Positions 15,657 to 23,800 of a stretch of DNA of 64,000 bases are shown here, in pieces; position 1 is the first letter of the stretch, and every line of letters begins with the position of its first letter. This DNA comes from Paracoccus sp. (in: a-proteobacteria). Its GTDB lineage: Bacteria > Pseudomonadota > Alphaproteobacteria > Rhodobacterales > Rhodobacteraceae. The position numbers and the translations under genes are program-made. The notes under the pieces are model-generated. The model was not told the origin of the DNA, did not search any database, and was given only the letters and a program-made list of their open reading frames with translations. The stretch spans positions 62,001 to 126,000 of the forward strand of contig NZ_JAUNTO010000006.1 of NCBI RefSeq assembly GCF_030538655.1. Direction: 5' to 3'.

Positions 15657-16559
15657 TCAGGTTGTGCTGTGCGCTGTAAACGCCGCGCCGCTACTGCCGG
15701 TCAGAAAGCCATCGGACAGCCCTCCAAGTGGGGCCGAGCCGCGCAGGAACTTGGTCAGCGCACCGGCATCCGTCCGCCCGGCCAGCAGATCGTCATAGCC
15801 GCGCACGACCCCGGAAAAATCGCGGCTTTGCGGTGACAGGCGCAGCGACGCCACGTCTGCGTTGCGCAATGTGACAATGTGATGGGCCATCGTCGCGGTG
15901 GACTGACTAAGCGTCTGAATGCCGTTCACGGTCAGAAACGGCTGGCCGTCCAGCGTTTCCACATCGCGCCCGTCCGGGTCATCGCCGCAAACGAACTGGC
16001 AGTTATCCTTGGCGCGGTCATGCAGCCGCGCGTGATAACAGCGCCCGGATACCGCCAGCGGCAGGCGGCCATGGCCCCAGACCTCGATCGCGACGCCCAG
16101 ATCACGCCCCGTCGCGGCCAGCGCCGCGACCGAGGTCAAAGGCAGTTCCGGCGGCAGGCAGACGCGCGTTGCCCCGCGCCGGGCCAGAAACGCCAGTGTG
16201 CCTTCGTTATAGACGTTCACCAGCGGCCCAACCTAGATTTCAAGCCCCTGCGGCACATGATGCAGCGCAGACAGGTCGTTCACCTCGACCGGCAGGCCCA
16301 TATCCATCAGCTCGACCGTCTGCTTGCGTTCGCGCTTGAGGGTAATCAGCGCCAGTGTGGTCAGCGCGACCTGTTTGCCGGCATCCTGCAAAGTCTGAAT
16401 CGCGCCGGGAATTTCGTCTTGCCAGAACGGCAGACGTTTGGAACAGATCAACTCGCCCAGAACCACGCGGGCGGCGGGGCTGGCTGCCATGTCAGTGTAA
16501 AAGGCGCGCACGGTATCAGCGGGCCAGAAGAATTGGTTGGCCCCGACGGTCAGGTCCAT
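15657..16559 (-). pseudogene. ubiV: ubiV, U32-family protein for O2-independent ubiquinone hydroxylation, split by an amber codon
   Basis: Two in-frame pieces (16559-16236 and 16232-15657) are separated by a single TAG at 16235-16233, codon 109. Before it the frame ends QGLEI; after it VGPLVNVYNEGTLAF continues the same U32 domain, so a CAG-to-TAG change is the simplest explanation. All four Fe-S cysteines known from E. coli UbiV have counterparts: Cys39, then the later C-x12-C-x3-C (starting at about 174). UbiV works with UbiU to hydroxylate ubiquinone precursors without oxygen. Unless the amber is suppressed or the second half re-initiates at the GTG at 16220, the protein is not made. It ends the ubiT-ubiU-ubiV operon. 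Confidence 0.85.
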
Positions 16560-16563
16560 GGCG

Positions 16564-17454
16564 TTACCTCCATGTCTTGGTATAAGCGCCAGTGGTGGCG
16601 GATTGTCCTTCGGTCAGCCGGGCCAGCACGCCTACGGGCAGCGGCTGGCCTGCCGCCTCGGCCTCGACCGCGACGCGGAAGGTGCGCACGACCTCGGCCA
16701 CATAAGCGCGGGAGCGTTGACGGCCTTCGATCTTCAGCGCGGTGACGCCCGCCTTGGCCAGCGTCGGATAGGGTGCCGGATGCCCGGCAGGGGTCTTGTG
16801 GATGGTAAACCCGCCAAGCCGCGCCCGCAGCCCGTCGGCTTCCTCGCTGTAAACCACATGGCTGGCGGGCGAGCAGACACCGTTCATATTGGGCGATTTG
16901 CCGGTGACATAGGACGACAGCGAACAACGTCCTTCGGCCATCACGCACAGGCCGCCGAAAACGAACACCTCGGTTTCCACGTCGATTTCGCGGTTGATCG
17001 CCCGGATTTCATCGACCGTCAGCACACGCGGCAGCACCACCCGGCGCACGCCGAATGTCTCAGTATAAAAATTGATCGCATCGGAATTGGCGGCGGCGGC
17101 CTGCACCGATAGATGGCGGCGCAGGTCGGGGTGGTGGGTGGCAGCATAATCCAGCAAGCCCAGATCGGCCAGAATGACAGCATCCGCCCCGGCGACTTGG
17201 GCATTGGCGACGGCACGGTGCCAGATTTCCCCTGCCCCGGCGCGGGGAAAGGTGTTGATCGCCACCAACACCTTGGAGCCGCGCGCATGGGCGTAACCCA
17301 CACCTTCGGCCATTTCCTCGAGGGAAAAGTTCAGGCCGGGAAAGTTGCGTGCATTGGTGTCATCGGCAAAGCCGCAATACACCGTATGTGCACCTGCATC
17401 GACAGCGGCGCGCAGGGCGGCAGGGGTGCCTGCGGGGCAAACCAGTTCCATCAT
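16564..17454 (-). CDS. ubiU: UbiU, U32-family Fe-S protein (apparently shortened)
   Basis: 296 residues from the ATG at 17454, which overlaps the ubiT stop by 4 bp. U32 peptidase-like protein that with UbiV carries out oxygen-independent hydroxylation in ubiquinone synthesis. Cys170, Cys177 and Cys194 align in spacing with E. coli UbiU C169, C176 and C193. The fourth ligand (C232 in E. coli) would fall at residue 233, which is alanine: YPTL is followed directly by AKAGVTALKIEGR. E. coli UbiU is 331 residues, and the missing length is just here, so an in-frame deletion of about 35 residues is likely. The ubiV amber codon next door points to decay of the whole pathway. Confidence 0.85.
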   Translation of the reverse strand: MMELVCPAGTPAALRAAVDAGAHTVYCGFADDTNARNFPGLNFSLEEMAEGVGYAHARGSKVLVAINTFPRAGAGEIWHRAVANAQVAGADAVILADLGLLDYAATHHPDLRRHLSVQAAAANSDAINFYTETFGVRRVVLPRVLTVDEIRAINREIDVETEVFVFGGLCVMAEGRCSLSSYVTGKSPNMNGVCSPASHVVYSEEADGLRARLGGFTIHKTPAGHPAPYPTLAKAGVTALKIEGRQRSRAYVAEVVRTFRVAVEAEAAGQPLPVGVLARLTEGQSATTGAYTKTWR

Positions 17455-17999
17455 GCCCAACCCTCCTGCTCGGCGCGGTGCAAAGGCAGACCGCTGATTT
17501 TCTCGACCACGCCGACCAGACGGCGCAGCGGCTGCGCAAAGGGGCCAGACAGTTGCGCCAGTTCTTCGGTCAGGTCCAGTTCGGCATCATCCAGCGCGTT
17601 GCGCAGGGCCAGAACCGCTTCGGTGTCGCCTTCGATGGTCAGGTCGCGGGAAAAGAACAGCGCATCGCCGTCAAACTGGCCGTGCAGCATCCCGATCAGC
17701 GCGACCATTGGTCCGGCGATCCGGGCATCAGCCTGCGGCGCGTGACAGCGGTGGGCGGTGATGCGCGGCCAGTTCGACGGCTCCATCAGCAGTGTGAAGG
17801 GCAAATCGGTCGGATCGATCAGAACCTTGCAGTTGGCATAGTTGCCAAGGCGGCGCAACAACCCCGGACACTGTGCTGAAATCCGCGCTGCAAACCGGCC
17901 AAGCGTCATCCCCAGCAGCGGCAGTGGCACAGACCGCAAGGCAAAGACAATCGGGCGCGGGCAGCGCCGCATATCGGTTGAGTGGTGATCGGCCGTCAT
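17451..17999 (-). CDS. ubiT: UbiT, SCP2-domain ubiquinone biosynthesis accessory protein
   Basis: 182 residues. The SCP2 sterol-carrier-like domain (NYANCKVLIDPTDLPFTLLMEP, then GDALFFSRDLTIEGDTEAVLALRNAL) is the UbiT signature; it is thought to present lipid-bound ubiquinone precursors to UbiU-UbiV under anaerobic conditions. First gene of the operon, overlapping ubiU by ATGA. An FNR-type site about 170 bp upstream (18168-18181) fits anaerobic control. ubiT itself shows no lesion. Confidence 0.88.
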   Translation of the reverse strand: MTADHHSTDMRRCPRPIVFALRSVPLPLLGMTLGRFAARISAQCPGLLRRLGNYANCKVLIDPTDLPFTLLMEPSNWPRITAHRCHAPQADARIAGPMVALIGMLHGQFDGDALFFSRDLTIEGDTEAVLALRNALDDAELDLTEELAQLSGPFAQPLRRLVGVVEKISGLPLHRAEQEGWA

Positions 18000-18167
18000 G
18001 GGCGTCCTTTTCTGTCGCGAATCAGGCTAGCCGCATGATGCGGGATAGGACTTGACCGAAGGCAAGGCGTCCACAGACGCCCGGAATGAGCACGGTGACA
18101 ATCAACCCGCAGCGGCGCAGAGGTGCCAGCGCGAGCCCTTTTCCGGTTTTCCGATCTGTGAGATTTT

Positions 18168-18181
18168 TTGATTGAAATCAG
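18168..18181. promoter_or_regulatory. FNR/Anr-type binding site upstream of ubiTUV
   Basis: TTGAT, four bases, ATCAG: nine of ten conserved positions of the FNR consensus TTGAT-N4-ATCAA. The 613-bp gap between ubiT and the TRAP gene (18000-18612) has no credible gene; the site lies about 170 bp before ubiT, so a long leader would be needed if it controls that operon. Confidence 0.5.
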
Positions 18182-18560
18182 CCGTATAAATGTCTTGAAA
18201 GTGCTGCCCGACAACCACATCGGTGCGGCACGAGAGGACCGCCGTGCAACGGGTCGCGACGGCGGATCGGGTGCCAATCAAAGCGGCATATCCAAGGACG
18301 CGCGGGCCCAGGTCTTGCACGCCCCCCATGCCCGGCTTTTTCCGGCCGCAGACAGCGGCGACCTGCGGGATAGCCATCACTGACAGTGCAGTATCGAACT
18401 CTCTGCCATATGCCGCGCGCCTTGTGCGCCGAAAGAACGCGTGTCGATGGCGGGATCAGGCTCATCCCTTCTCTGCCTGCGTCCGTTACTGCTCATCGTC
18501 AGCGATCAGACAGCTTTGCGCGTTCGGCAAGGGTTTTGTTCCCACCGCTTTAGACGACAA

Positions 18561-18591
18561 GAAAGGGGCAGAGTATTCCCCTGCCCCTTTC
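18561..18591 (-). terminator. Intrinsic terminator of the TRAP operon
   Basis: An 11-bp perfect stem (18561-18571 with 18581-18591) with a 9-nt loop. Read on the minus strand it ends in CTTTCTTGT, a modest T-rich tail. It lies about 20 bp after the dctM stop. Confidence 0.65.
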
Positions 18592-18612
18592 TCTGTTGTT
18601 GGCAATCGCCGG

Positions 18613-20667
18613 TCAGTTGCCGCTTAGCCCTGGCGGCGGTGCGCCAAAGGGCGACAGGCCGCCGGGGGCCGGGGCTGATGGCGCGGCGGTTGCGCCGGAG
18701 GAATCGCCGCCAGATGGGGCGGGCGTTGCCGGTGCACCAAAGGGCGATGCGCCATCAAAGCCGATGCCGCCGCCCGATGTCCCGCCCGCTGGCGCGCCAA
18801 AGGGTGAGAGGGCACCGCCGGTCGGGAATGCGCCGGGAATTTCCATCTGCACATTGGATCTGTCCACCGGCTTGCCCTTGTAATGCATCACCATGCCGGG
18901 GAAGGCGATCACGATGCCGATCATGATAACCTGGATCACCACGAACGGCACCGCACCCCAATAGATCTGCGCCGATGTGACCGGAGCCATCATCTTGCCC
19001 GTCACCCGATCCTTGTATGGCACGCGTGGGGCCACGGATCGCAGATAGAACAGCGCAAAGCCAAAGGGCGGGTGCATAAAGCTGGTTTGCATGTTTACCG
19101 CCAGAATAACGCCGAACCAGATCAGGTCGATCCCCACCGCCTGCGCCGCCGGAGCCAGCAGCGGCACGATGATGAAGGCCAGTTCGAAGTAATCCAGAAA
19201 GAACGACAGGAAGAACACAAGGATCGAGACGACGATCAGGAACCCGTATTGCCCGCCAGGCAACGACACCAGCAGATGTTCGACCCAAAGATGCCCGTTC
19301 ACGCCGTAAAAGGTCAGCGAGAACACCCGCGCCCCGATCAGAATGAACATCACAAAGGCCGCCAGCCGCGTGGTCGAGGTCAGCGCCTGAGAGACGACAT
19401 CAAAGGTCAGCCGCCCCTTGGCGGCCGCCAGAACCAGTGCGCCAAGTGCGCCCATGGCCCCGCCCTCGGTCGGGGTAGCCCAGCCAAGGAAAATCGTGCC
19501 AAGCACGAAAAAGATCAGTGCCAGCGGCGGAACCAGAACGATGATGACCTGCTGGGCCAGACGGCTCATGACGCCAAGGCCGCGTTCGGGCATCACTGAA
19601 AAGTCGATGACACCGGATGCAACGCGGAACAGCGCCCAAAAGACCGCGGCGGCGACGCCTGCCGACATATAGAGGCTGACCAGCAGCGACCCGGTACCGT
19701 GACCGCCAAACAGCGGCTCGACCATGCGGCCGATCAGGTTGTGACCGAACATCAGCCAGCCGGCATAGGCGGCAATCGCCGCGATGGCGGCCTTGACGAT
19801 AAAGCGCCAGCCCTCGCGTTCGGTCATGGCGACCAGATACAGCACCGCCACCGCCACTGCGCCGCCCAGAATATCGGCGTTGTTGCCTTGGGTCGGATAC
19901 AAGTAATGATGCGCGGCATACATGATGCCCGCCCCCGCGACCAAGGCCACCAGCAGCGAGGTGACGCCGGACCCCAGCGTCCGCGCCTCTTTCGGCAGGG
20001 CGGGCACGTCGTTCGGGCGCAGAATCGACAGCAGGAAGATATAGCCCATATACAGCCCGGCCAGCACCAAGCCGGGGATCATCGCGCCCTTATACATGTC
20101 GCCCACCGAGCGGCCCAACTGGTCGGCCATGATAATCAGCACCAGCGACGGCGGGATGATCTGCGCCAGCGTGCCCGACGCCGCGATCACGCCCGAGGCG
20201 ATCTTGCGGTCATAGCCATAGCGCAGCATGATCGGCAGCGAGATCATGCCCATTGCGATCACCGAGGCCGCGACAACGCCCGTGGTTGCCGCCAGCAGCG
20301 CCCCCACGATCACCACCGCATAGGCCAGACCGCCCCGCACCGGGCCGAACAACTGGCCGATGGTGTCCAGCAAATCCTCGGCCATGCCGGACTTTTCCAA
20401 GACAATGCCCATAAAGGTAAAAAATGGCACCGCAAGTAATGTCTCGTTCGAGACGACCCCGTTGAAAAAGCGATCCGGCAAGGCCCGCAACAGGTTCCAG
20501 TCCAACGAGATATTGCCGCCCGACAGCGGTGCCAGTTCAACCCCGATGACAAAGAACAACAGACCGTTCGCGGCCAGCGCAAAGGCCACCGGATAGCCGA
20601 ACAGCAAAAACACGATCAGCGAGACGAACATGATCGGCGCCATGTTCTGCGCAATAAGCTCCATCAT
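18613..20667 (-). CDS. dctM: TRAP transporter large permease (DctM family) with a C-terminal SPFGAP tail
   Basis: 684 residues, longer than the usual 430-620. The DctM-type permease core has many hydrophobic segments and family motifs such as PFFTFMGIVLEKSG, TTGVVAASVIAMG and ASGTLAQIIPPS. The size fits the mannitol/chloroaromatic-type TRAP group with extra helices. The last 75 or so residues are non-membrane low complexity containing three SPFGAP copies among Gly/Pro/Ala/Ser; its function is unknown. The start overlaps dctQ by ATGA. No DctP binding-protein gene lies next to the pair, so the substrate cannot be inferred. Confidence 0.88.
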   Translation of the reverse strand: MMELIAQNMAPIMFVSLIVFLLFGYPVAFALAANGLLFFVIGVELAPLSGGNISLDWNLLRALPDRFFNGVVSNETLLAVPFFTFMGIVLEKSGMAEDLLDTIGQLFGPVRGGLAYAVVIVGALLAATTGVVAASVIAMGMISLPIMLRYGYDRKIASGVIAASGTLAQIIPPSLVLIIMADQLGRSVGDMYKGAMIPGLVLAGLYMGYIFLLSILRPNDVPALPKEARTLGSGVTSLLVALVAGAGIMYAAHHYLYPTQGNNADILGGAVAVAVLYLVAMTEREGWRFIVKAAIAAIAAYAGWLMFGHNLIGRMVEPLFGGHGTGSLLVSLYMSAGVAAAVFWALFRVASGVIDFSVMPERGLGVMSRLAQQVIIVLVPPLALIFFVLGTIFLGWATPTEGGAMGALGALVLAAAKGRLTFDVVSQALTSTTRLAAFVMFILIGARVFSLTFYGVNGHLWVEHLLVSLPGGQYGFLIVVSILVFFLSFFLDYFELAFIIVPLLAPAAQAVGIDLIWFGVILAVNMQTSFMHPPFGFALFYLRSVAPRVPYKDRVTGKMMAPVTSAQIYWGAVPFVVIQVIMIGIVIAFPGMVMHYKGKPVDRSNVQMEIPGAFPTGGALSPFGAPAGGTSGGGIGFDGASPFGAPATPAPSGGDSSGATAAPSAPAPGGLSPFGAPPPGLSGN

Positions 20668-21317
20668 TTGCGCGTGTCTCCTTGTGGGTCGTGCAGTGGG
20701 TTGTTGATGTTCAGATCAGCGGCCGGATGGTTCGGGTCGGCCATTTCAGCCGCCATTGCCTCGCCCTCGGCCAGGGCGGCCTCGTGATGGCTGACGAAGG
20801 GGGCGGGATCTTCGATCACGCCGCGCATGACGGCGATTTTCTTGATGATTTCCGAAATGCCCTGCGCCAGCAGCAGAATGAACCCGGCCAGCAGCAACGC
20901 CTTGGCGGGCCACAGGATCAGCCCACCCGAGTTCATCGACATTTCCTGATAGCGATAGGACCGCTGAAACCACGGAATGATGAAATACAGCGACACGATG
21001 ACGAAAGGCGTCAGAAACAGCGTGTGGCCGATCAGATCGATCCAGTGCTGTGTCCGCCTGCTCCACCGGCCATACAGGATGTCGATGCGGATATGTTCGT
21101 TTTCCTTCAGCGTATAGGCTGCGGCCAGCAGAAAGGCGCCGCCATACAGATACCACTGAAGTTCCAGCCACGCGTTCGACGAGATGTTATACATCTTGCG
21201 AATGATCGCGTTTCCGGCACTGACCAGAACGGCGATCAGGATCAGCCACGATACCATGCGCCCGATCACGGTGTTGATGCGGTCAATGCCGCTGGAAAGG
21301 GCCAGAAGGCCACCCAT
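20664..21317 (-). CDS. dctQ: TRAP transporter small permease (DctQ family)
   Basis: 217 residues with four hydrophobic segments: LILIAVLVSAGNAII, LYGGAFLLAAAYTL, LFLTPFVIVSLYFI and ALLLAGFILLLAQGI. The DctQ pattern WLELQWYLYGG with KENEHIRIDILYG is intact. A hydrophilic C-terminus of about 60 residues, rich in Glu, Ala and His, follows the last helix. The small subunit pairs with DctM in the inner membrane for secondary solute uptake. Expressed as a two-gene unit with dctM (4-bp overlap). Confidence 0.88.
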   Translation of the reverse strand: MGGLLALSSGIDRINTVIGRMVSWLILIAVLVSAGNAIIRKMYNISSNAWLELQWYLYGGAFLLAAAYTLKENEHIRIDILYGRWSRRTQHWIDLIGHTLFLTPFVIVSLYFIIPWFQRSYRYQEMSMNSGGLILWPAKALLLAGFILLLAQGISEIIKKIAVMRGVIEDPAPFVSHHEAALAEGEAMAAEMADPNHPAADLNINNPLHDPQGDTRK

Positions 21318-21440
21318 TGTTCTCTCCCCCCTTCAACGCTGGCTTGCCCCTAGGCAATGCCCGGTCAGCTTTTCTGACCAATTCGTATCAGAGGGATATG
21401 AAGGAATGGTCAATTCCGGTCAAGAAAAATGGCGATCCCG

Positions 21441-22208
21441 TCAGGACTGCGCGTGCCCGGTCAGGGCCATCAGTGCGATCAGGGTAGCAATTTCGCCAGT
21501 TTGCTGGATCGTGCCCAGCACATCGCCGGTCTGCCCGCCCATCAGCCTGACGGCGCGCCACGCGGTCAGCGCCTGCGCGGCCAGACAGGTCAACGCCAGC
21601 AGCGCACCCTGCCCGCCCGTGGTCAGCAGCAAGCCCGCCAGCCCCAGCAACACCGCCGCCCCGACCGCCCTGCGCGCGGGGCGGCGGGCGGCATGGCCCA
21701 GCCCGTCGGTGCGGGCCGGGGGCAGCGCGCGCATGGCAACCACCATACCCGCGCGCGACAGCATCGCCACACCGATCAGCGCCAGCGGCGCGACCATCGC
21801 CATCGCCGCCACCCGCAGCCCGACCGAGATCAGCAGCGCCAGCACGCCATAGCTGCCGATCCGCGAATCGCGCATAATTTCCAGCCGGCGTTCGCGGGTG
21901 GTGCCGCCAGTTGCGTCGGCGTAATCGGCCAGCCCGTCTTCGTGCAGACCGCCGGTGGTCAGGATCATCGCCGCCAGCCCCAGCAGCGCCGCCGCCAGCG
22001 GTGACAGTCCGGCCCAGACGGCCAGAATCAGCGTCAAGGCCCCTGCCCCGCCCACCAGCGCGCCCGCCAGGGGAAACGCCCAGGCGGCAGAGGACAGCGG
22101 AATGATCTGCGCAGGCAGCAGCCCGGCCACCGGCAAGCGGGTCAGGAATGCGATCGCCAGCAGCGCCTGATGCCACCAGTCACACAAGCGGGCGCGCAGA
22201 TCAGCCAA
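21441..22208 (-). CDS. cobS: Adenosylcobinamide-GDP ribazoletransferase
   Basis: 255 residues. Cobalamin synthase (CobS/CobV), which joins adenosylcobinamide-GDP with alpha-ribazole at the membrane, the final assembly step of B12. The motif GGLHEDGLADYADA with its acidic residues (near 75-88), preceded by AIAFLTRLPV, is diagnostic; several hydrophobic segments follow. No ATG is available at the N-terminus: the best start is a TTG at 22208 overlapping cobT by 8 bp, giving normal length. The open frame upstream belongs to cobT in another phase. Last gene of cobU-cobT-cobS. Confidence 0.88.
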   Translation of the reverse strand: MADLRARLCDWWHQALLAIAFLTRLPVAGLLPAQIIPLSSAAWAFPLAGALVGGAGALTLILAVWAGLSPLAAALLGLAAMILTTGGLHEDGLADYADATGGTTRERRLEIMRDSRIGSYGVLALLISVGLRVAAMAMVAPLALIGVAMLSRAGMVVAMRALPPARTDGLGHAARRPARRAVGAAVLLGLAGLLLTTGGQGALLALTCLAAQALTAWRAVRLMGGQTGDVLGTIQQTGEIATLIALMALTGHAQS

Positions 22209-23154
22209 TGCCTGCCTCGGCAAAGGTGGCCATGCCGTTGTGGCATTCCAGCGCCGCGCGCAGCACCAGCAGCGCCACGGCAGCACCGCTGCCTTCACCC
22301 AGCCGCATGTCCAGTGACAACACCGGCTGTTTGCCAAGCGCGGCGATGAGGCGGCGGTGGCCCGGCTCGGCGCTTTCATGGCCGATCAGGCAGTGGTCCA
22401 GCGCAGCGGGGTCATCTGCGGTCAGCACGGCAGCAGCGGCAGTGCAGATAAAGCCGTCGAGGATCACCGGAATCCCCCGTTCGCGCGCCTGCCGGATCGC
22501 GCCGCAGATCGCCGCCTGTTCCCGCCCGCCAAAGGCGCGCAGCAGCTGTTCGGCGGTGTGCGCGTCCTTGTGCCGCGCCAGTCCGGCATCCACGGCGCGG
22601 ATCTTGGCGGCCAACGTCTCGCCCGTCGCGCCGGTGCCGGGGCCGACCCAATCCGCCGCTGTCCCGCCAAAGCGTGCGGCAGCCTGCGCGGCGGCCACGG
22701 TGGAATTGCCGATGCCCATCTCGCCCAGAATCAGAACGTCGGCATCCGGGGTGATGGCATCGGCCCCGGCGGCCATCGCCTCGATCACCTGCCCGGCCCC
22801 CATGGCGGGGCCTTGGGTGAAATCGGCGGTCGGCCGGTCCAGTTCCAGCGGCACCACCGACAGATCGGCCCCTGCCAGCCGCGCAAGCTGATTGATGGCC
22901 GCGCCACCGGCGTTGAAATTGCGGACCATCAACGCGGTAACCTCGGCCGGAAACGGGTTCACGCCCTGCGCACACACCCCATGATTTCCAGCAAAAACAA
23001 TTGCTTGCGCGCGGTCGACGCGGGGGCGGTCGCGACCCTGCCAGCCCGCCATGAACACCGCCAGATCCTCGAGCCGGCCAAGCGAGCCGGGGGGCTTGGT
23101 CAGGCTGTCCTGCCGCGTGCGGGCCTGCGCGGCGCTGTCTTGGTCAAAGCTCAT
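22201..23154 (-). CDS. cobT: Nicotinate-nucleotide-dimethylbenzimidazole phosphoribosyltransferase
   Basis: 317 residues. Makes alpha-ribazole phosphate from nicotinate mononucleotide and dimethylbenzimidazole, the lower ligand of B12. Landmarks are TKPPGSLGRLEDLA near the N-terminus, FAGNHGV, and GEMGIGNST near the middle; a catalytic Glu lies in the C-terminal MRLGEGSGAA. Three ATG codons run in tandem (23160, 23157, 23154) after GGAAGGA; the third has the most natural spacing. It overlaps cobU by 11 bp. Confidence 0.92.
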   Translation of the reverse strand: MSFDQDSAAQARTRQDSLTKPPGSLGRLEDLAVFMAGWQGRDRPRVDRAQAIVFAGNHGVCAQGVNPFPAEVTALMVRNFNAGGAAINQLARLAGADLSVVPLELDRPTADFTQGPAMGAGQVIEAMAAGADAITPDADVLILGEMGIGNSTVAAAQAAARFGGTAADWVGPGTGATGETLAAKIRAVDAGLARHKDAHTAEQLLRAFGGREQAAICGAIRQARERGIPVILDGFICTAAAAVLTADDPAALDHCLIGHESAEPGHRRLIAALGKQPVLSLDMRLGEGSGAAVALLVLRAALECHNGMATFAEAGIG

Positions 23155-23674
23155 CATCATTCCTTCCCGGTTTGATCCGCAGCGGCTGACCGCAGACCGA
23201 CAGCCAGACCTGATCCGCCACATCGGCCACGGCCTGATTCATCGCGCCATGCGCATCGCGGAACGCCCGCACCCCTGCGTCGGCAGGCACGATGCCGCCG
23301 CCGATTTCATTCGTGACCAGCACCACCGGCGTTACCATCGCCACCAGCCGGGCACACAGCGCCTCCAGCGGCGGCGCACTGTCGCAATTGGCCAGCCACA
23401 GCGTCAGACAATCGACCAACACCGCGCCAAAACCGCCGCTGTCCGCCCGCGCCAAGGCACCGTCCAGATCGCGCGGTTCTTCGACCGTGTGCCAGCGATC
23501 ACCGCGACGGGCCTGATGCGCGGCGATCCGCGCCGACATTTCCCCATCACCCGCCCATGCCGTGGCGATATACAGCAGCGGGCCGGAGTGACGCAGGGTC
23601 AGACGCTCGGCCAGGGCGGATTTGCCCGACCGGGCACCGCCTGTCACCAGAATGATCCGTGCGCTGTCCCTCAT
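23144..23674 (-). CDS. cobU: Adenosylcobinamide kinase / adenosylcobinamide-phosphate guanylyltransferase
   Basis: 176 residues. Bifunctional CobU/CobP enzyme that phosphorylates adenosylcobinamide and then transfers GMP to it. Walker A is TGGARSGKS at residues 11-19; DCLTLWLAN is the Walker B region and VLVTNEIGGGIVP the conserved nucleotide-site stretch. First gene of the cobUTS unit. The 126-bp divergent region to oppA shows no cobalamin-riboswitch hallmark that I can recognise. Confidence 0.92.
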   Translation of the reverse strand: MRDSARIILVTGGARSGKSALAERLTLRHSGPLLYIATAWAGDGEMSARIAAHQARRGDRWHTVEEPRDLDGALARADSGGFGAVLVDCLTLWLANCDSAPPLEALCARLVAMVTPVVLVTNEIGGGIVPADAGVRAFRDAHGAMNQAVADVADQVWLSVCGQPLRIKPGRNDDEL

Positions 23675-23800
23675 GGCGGCGGATCATTTCACGGCCATGC
23701 CGCAGGGGAAAGTGTCAAATGCGCTGGACGCCGCGACATAATGGAATAACCATCCACGACATTTCGGTGACAATCCGATCCAATCAAACAGGGGATCACT

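Noticed and set aside
18102..18380. 92-codon minus-strand frame upstream of ubiT
   Set aside because: No ribosome-binding site, no recognisable domain, unusual composition; treated as non-coding with an FNR-type site.
23675..23800. Possible cobalamin riboswitch before cobU
   Set aside because: Only 126 bp between divergent genes, and I find no B12-box-like sequence or the expected large fold.
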